Shown piece by piece: positions 6,641-7,389 of a stretch of DNA of 7,389 nt (the first letter of the stretch is position 1; every line of letters begins with the position of its first letter). Where the stretch lies: NCBI GenBank assembly GCA_964621225.1, contig CAZULK010000135.1:1-7389 (forward strand). Reading direction: 5' to 3'. Source of the DNA: CAYNUJ01 sp964621225 (lineage in GTDB: Bacteria > Bacteroidota > Ignavibacteria > Ignavibacteriales > Melioribacteraceae). Below the pieces are notes generated by a model. That model had not been told where the DNA came from, ran no database searches, and saw only the letters and a list, made by a program, of their open reading frames with translations. A program made the translations under genes and the position numbers.

Positions 6641-7252
6641 ATGTCAGTTGCAAAAAGAACTCTCGCAGTTTGCGCTGTAATTACGGGAATAATTTGTATT
6701 TTGTTATTAAACGGATGTTCAGCGCCAAAACAACTTGATCCCTCGGTTAATAAATTCGGAATGAAACTCTTCGAAGTGGCAAAAGCCGAAGCGCAAAAAA
6801 TTGGAGGCAGTTTAAACGAAAGAGGAACGGAATTCAGGGATCTTGGCGGTTATGTGCCGGCTCAAATAATGGTTGAATCCAACGAGAGCGAAGAGAAATT
6901 CATCTCTTCCAAAGATTTTAAGGTTTCCAGTTTTGGTGCAGGAAAAACATATTACGGCATAGACGATTTAGCGATGGGCAGTTACCGCGCTAATAAATAT
7001 GAAAAATATTTTGTTTTCTTTGCCGGGGATGCTTCCGGAAAAATTATTAAATATGGAGTTAAAAGTAAAACAAGATATTTGGTTCAAGAACTTTCAGATG
7101 GAAAACCGACCGGGAGTGAAGAATTCGGAGATTGGGACGATGAATGGAATTTAGACGAAGAAAAATCTTTGAACTTCATTAATGCTATTAGAGCCGGATT
7201 AAATTTACCCGAATGTAACAGCGCGGAAAATATATATTGTTCCAAGAAATAG
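6641..7252 (+). CDS. Lipoprotein of unknown family
   Basis: This 203-residue protein has a lipoprotein signal: basic MSVAKR start, hydrophobic segment about 8-23, and lipobox LNGC with lipidated Cys26. The mature part opens with a Lys/Glu-rich, probably helical stretch (36-61, including MKLFEVAKAEAQKIGG), then a mixed region with YVPAQIMVE, several aromatic segments (TYYGIDDL, KYEKYFVFFAGD, KSKTRYLVQEL) and a strongly acidic loop around 159-174 (EEFGDWDDEWNLDEE). Two further cysteines, Cys192 and Cys200, sit near the C-terminus and could form a disulfide in the periplasm or on the cell surface. I do not recognise the family and see no catalytic motif. It is 31 bp after the previous lipoprotein gene and ahead of a strong hairpin, so it is the last gene of the export operon. 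A role linked to the secreted propeller is suggested only by position. Confidence 0.85.
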   Translation: MSVAKRTLAVCAVITGIICILLLNGCSAPKQLDPSVNKFGMKLFEVAKAEAQKIGGSLNERGTEFRDLGGYVPAQIMVESNESEEKFISSKDFKVSSFGAGKTYYGIDDLAMGSYRANKYEKYFVFFAGDASGKIIKYGVKSKTRYLVQELSDGKPTGSEEFGDWDDEWNLDEEKSLNFINAIRAGLNLPECNSAENIYCSKK

Positions 7253-7282
7253 AAAGTTTTTAGAACATCTTCTCTCTATTTA

Positions 7283-7319
7283 TATTTAATCCGCCGTGTG
7301 GCTGGCGGCGGATTGAATA
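7283..7319. terminator. Strong hairpin terminator, probably serving both strands
   Basis: TATTTAATCCGCCG (7283-7296) pairs with CGGCGGATTGAATA (7306-7319) around a nine-base loop, giving a 14-bp stem with one G-U pair in the plus-strand RNA and a GC-rich upper half. The AT-rich run ATAATTTATTT (up to 7330) follows. It lies 30 bp after the last operon stop and five bp from the stop of the probable convergent gene, as expected for a shared terminator. The minus-strand exit side has no strong T run. The CCGCC/GGCGG core also resembles dispersed palindromic repeats in some genomes, which cannot be tested with one copy. Confidence 0.7.
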
Positions 7320-7324
7320 ATAAT

Positions 7325-7389
7325 TTATTTCCTCGCCGTTCCGAAAACCCACTCTTCCGCAAAAGAGGGAATGTAAACCGATCTGTAAC
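7325..7389 (-). CDS. 3' end of a convergent gene (partial, unidentified)
   Basis: On the minus strand one frame is open from the window edge and ends with TAA at 7327-7325. The visible C-terminus reads YRSVYIPSFAEEWVFGTARK. Its mix of residues looks protein-like and its stop falls just beyond the hairpin at 7283-7319, the expected place for a gene converging on a shared terminator. Another minus-strand frame stays open through the hairpin, so the call rests on composition and position only. Too little is present to suggest a function. Confidence 0.4.
   Translation of the reverse strand, partial: YRSVYIPSFAEEWVFGTARK

Overview
The window looks like chromosomal DNA from a member of the Ignavibacteriota or a near relative in the Bacteroidota/Chlorobiota group. 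The main evidence is the secreted protein at 4102-6168. It ends in a type A sorting domain of the type IX secretion system (T9SS) with the SQNYPNPFNPTT signature, which is especially common in Ignavibacteria and related lineages. Base composition is AT-rich. The sensor kinase has the double-propeller plus Y_Y_Y form that is expanded in Bacteroidota-like genomes. Placement below phylum level is not possible from this window alone.

Layout: 1-97 is a short leader that may hold the last codons of an upstream gene. Positions 98-3211 encode a 1037-residue membrane histidine kinase with a 14-repeat periplasmic sensor. Positions 3262-3918 encode its likely partner, a NarL/LuxR-type response regulator. 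A 183-bp gap (3919-4101) holds a weak promoter candidate, an imperfect palindrome and two pyrimidine tracts complementary to the next ribosome binding site. Then comes a tight three-gene unit: a secreted 14-blade Asp-box propeller with a T9SS sorting domain (4102-6168), a small lipoprotein with one beta-rich domain (6181-6609), and a second lipoprotein of unknown family (6641-7252). A strong hairpin at 7283-7319 closes the unit. The last 65 bases probably carry the 3' end of a convergent minus-strand gene.

All complete genes are on the plus strand. The kinase and regulator form a classical pair: periplasmic ligand sensing, phosphotransfer from His846 to Asp58, then DNA binding. The three genes downstream all encode exported products, so a reasonable but unproven model is that the two-component pair controls this surface or secreted protein operon. 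A curiosity is that the sensor and the secreted protein both have 14 propeller repeats, from two different repeat families. There are no RNA genes, CRISPR arrays, transposases or phage genes in the window. I see no clear evidence of a wholly new system; the most open items are the unknown lipoprotein operon and its 5' leader.
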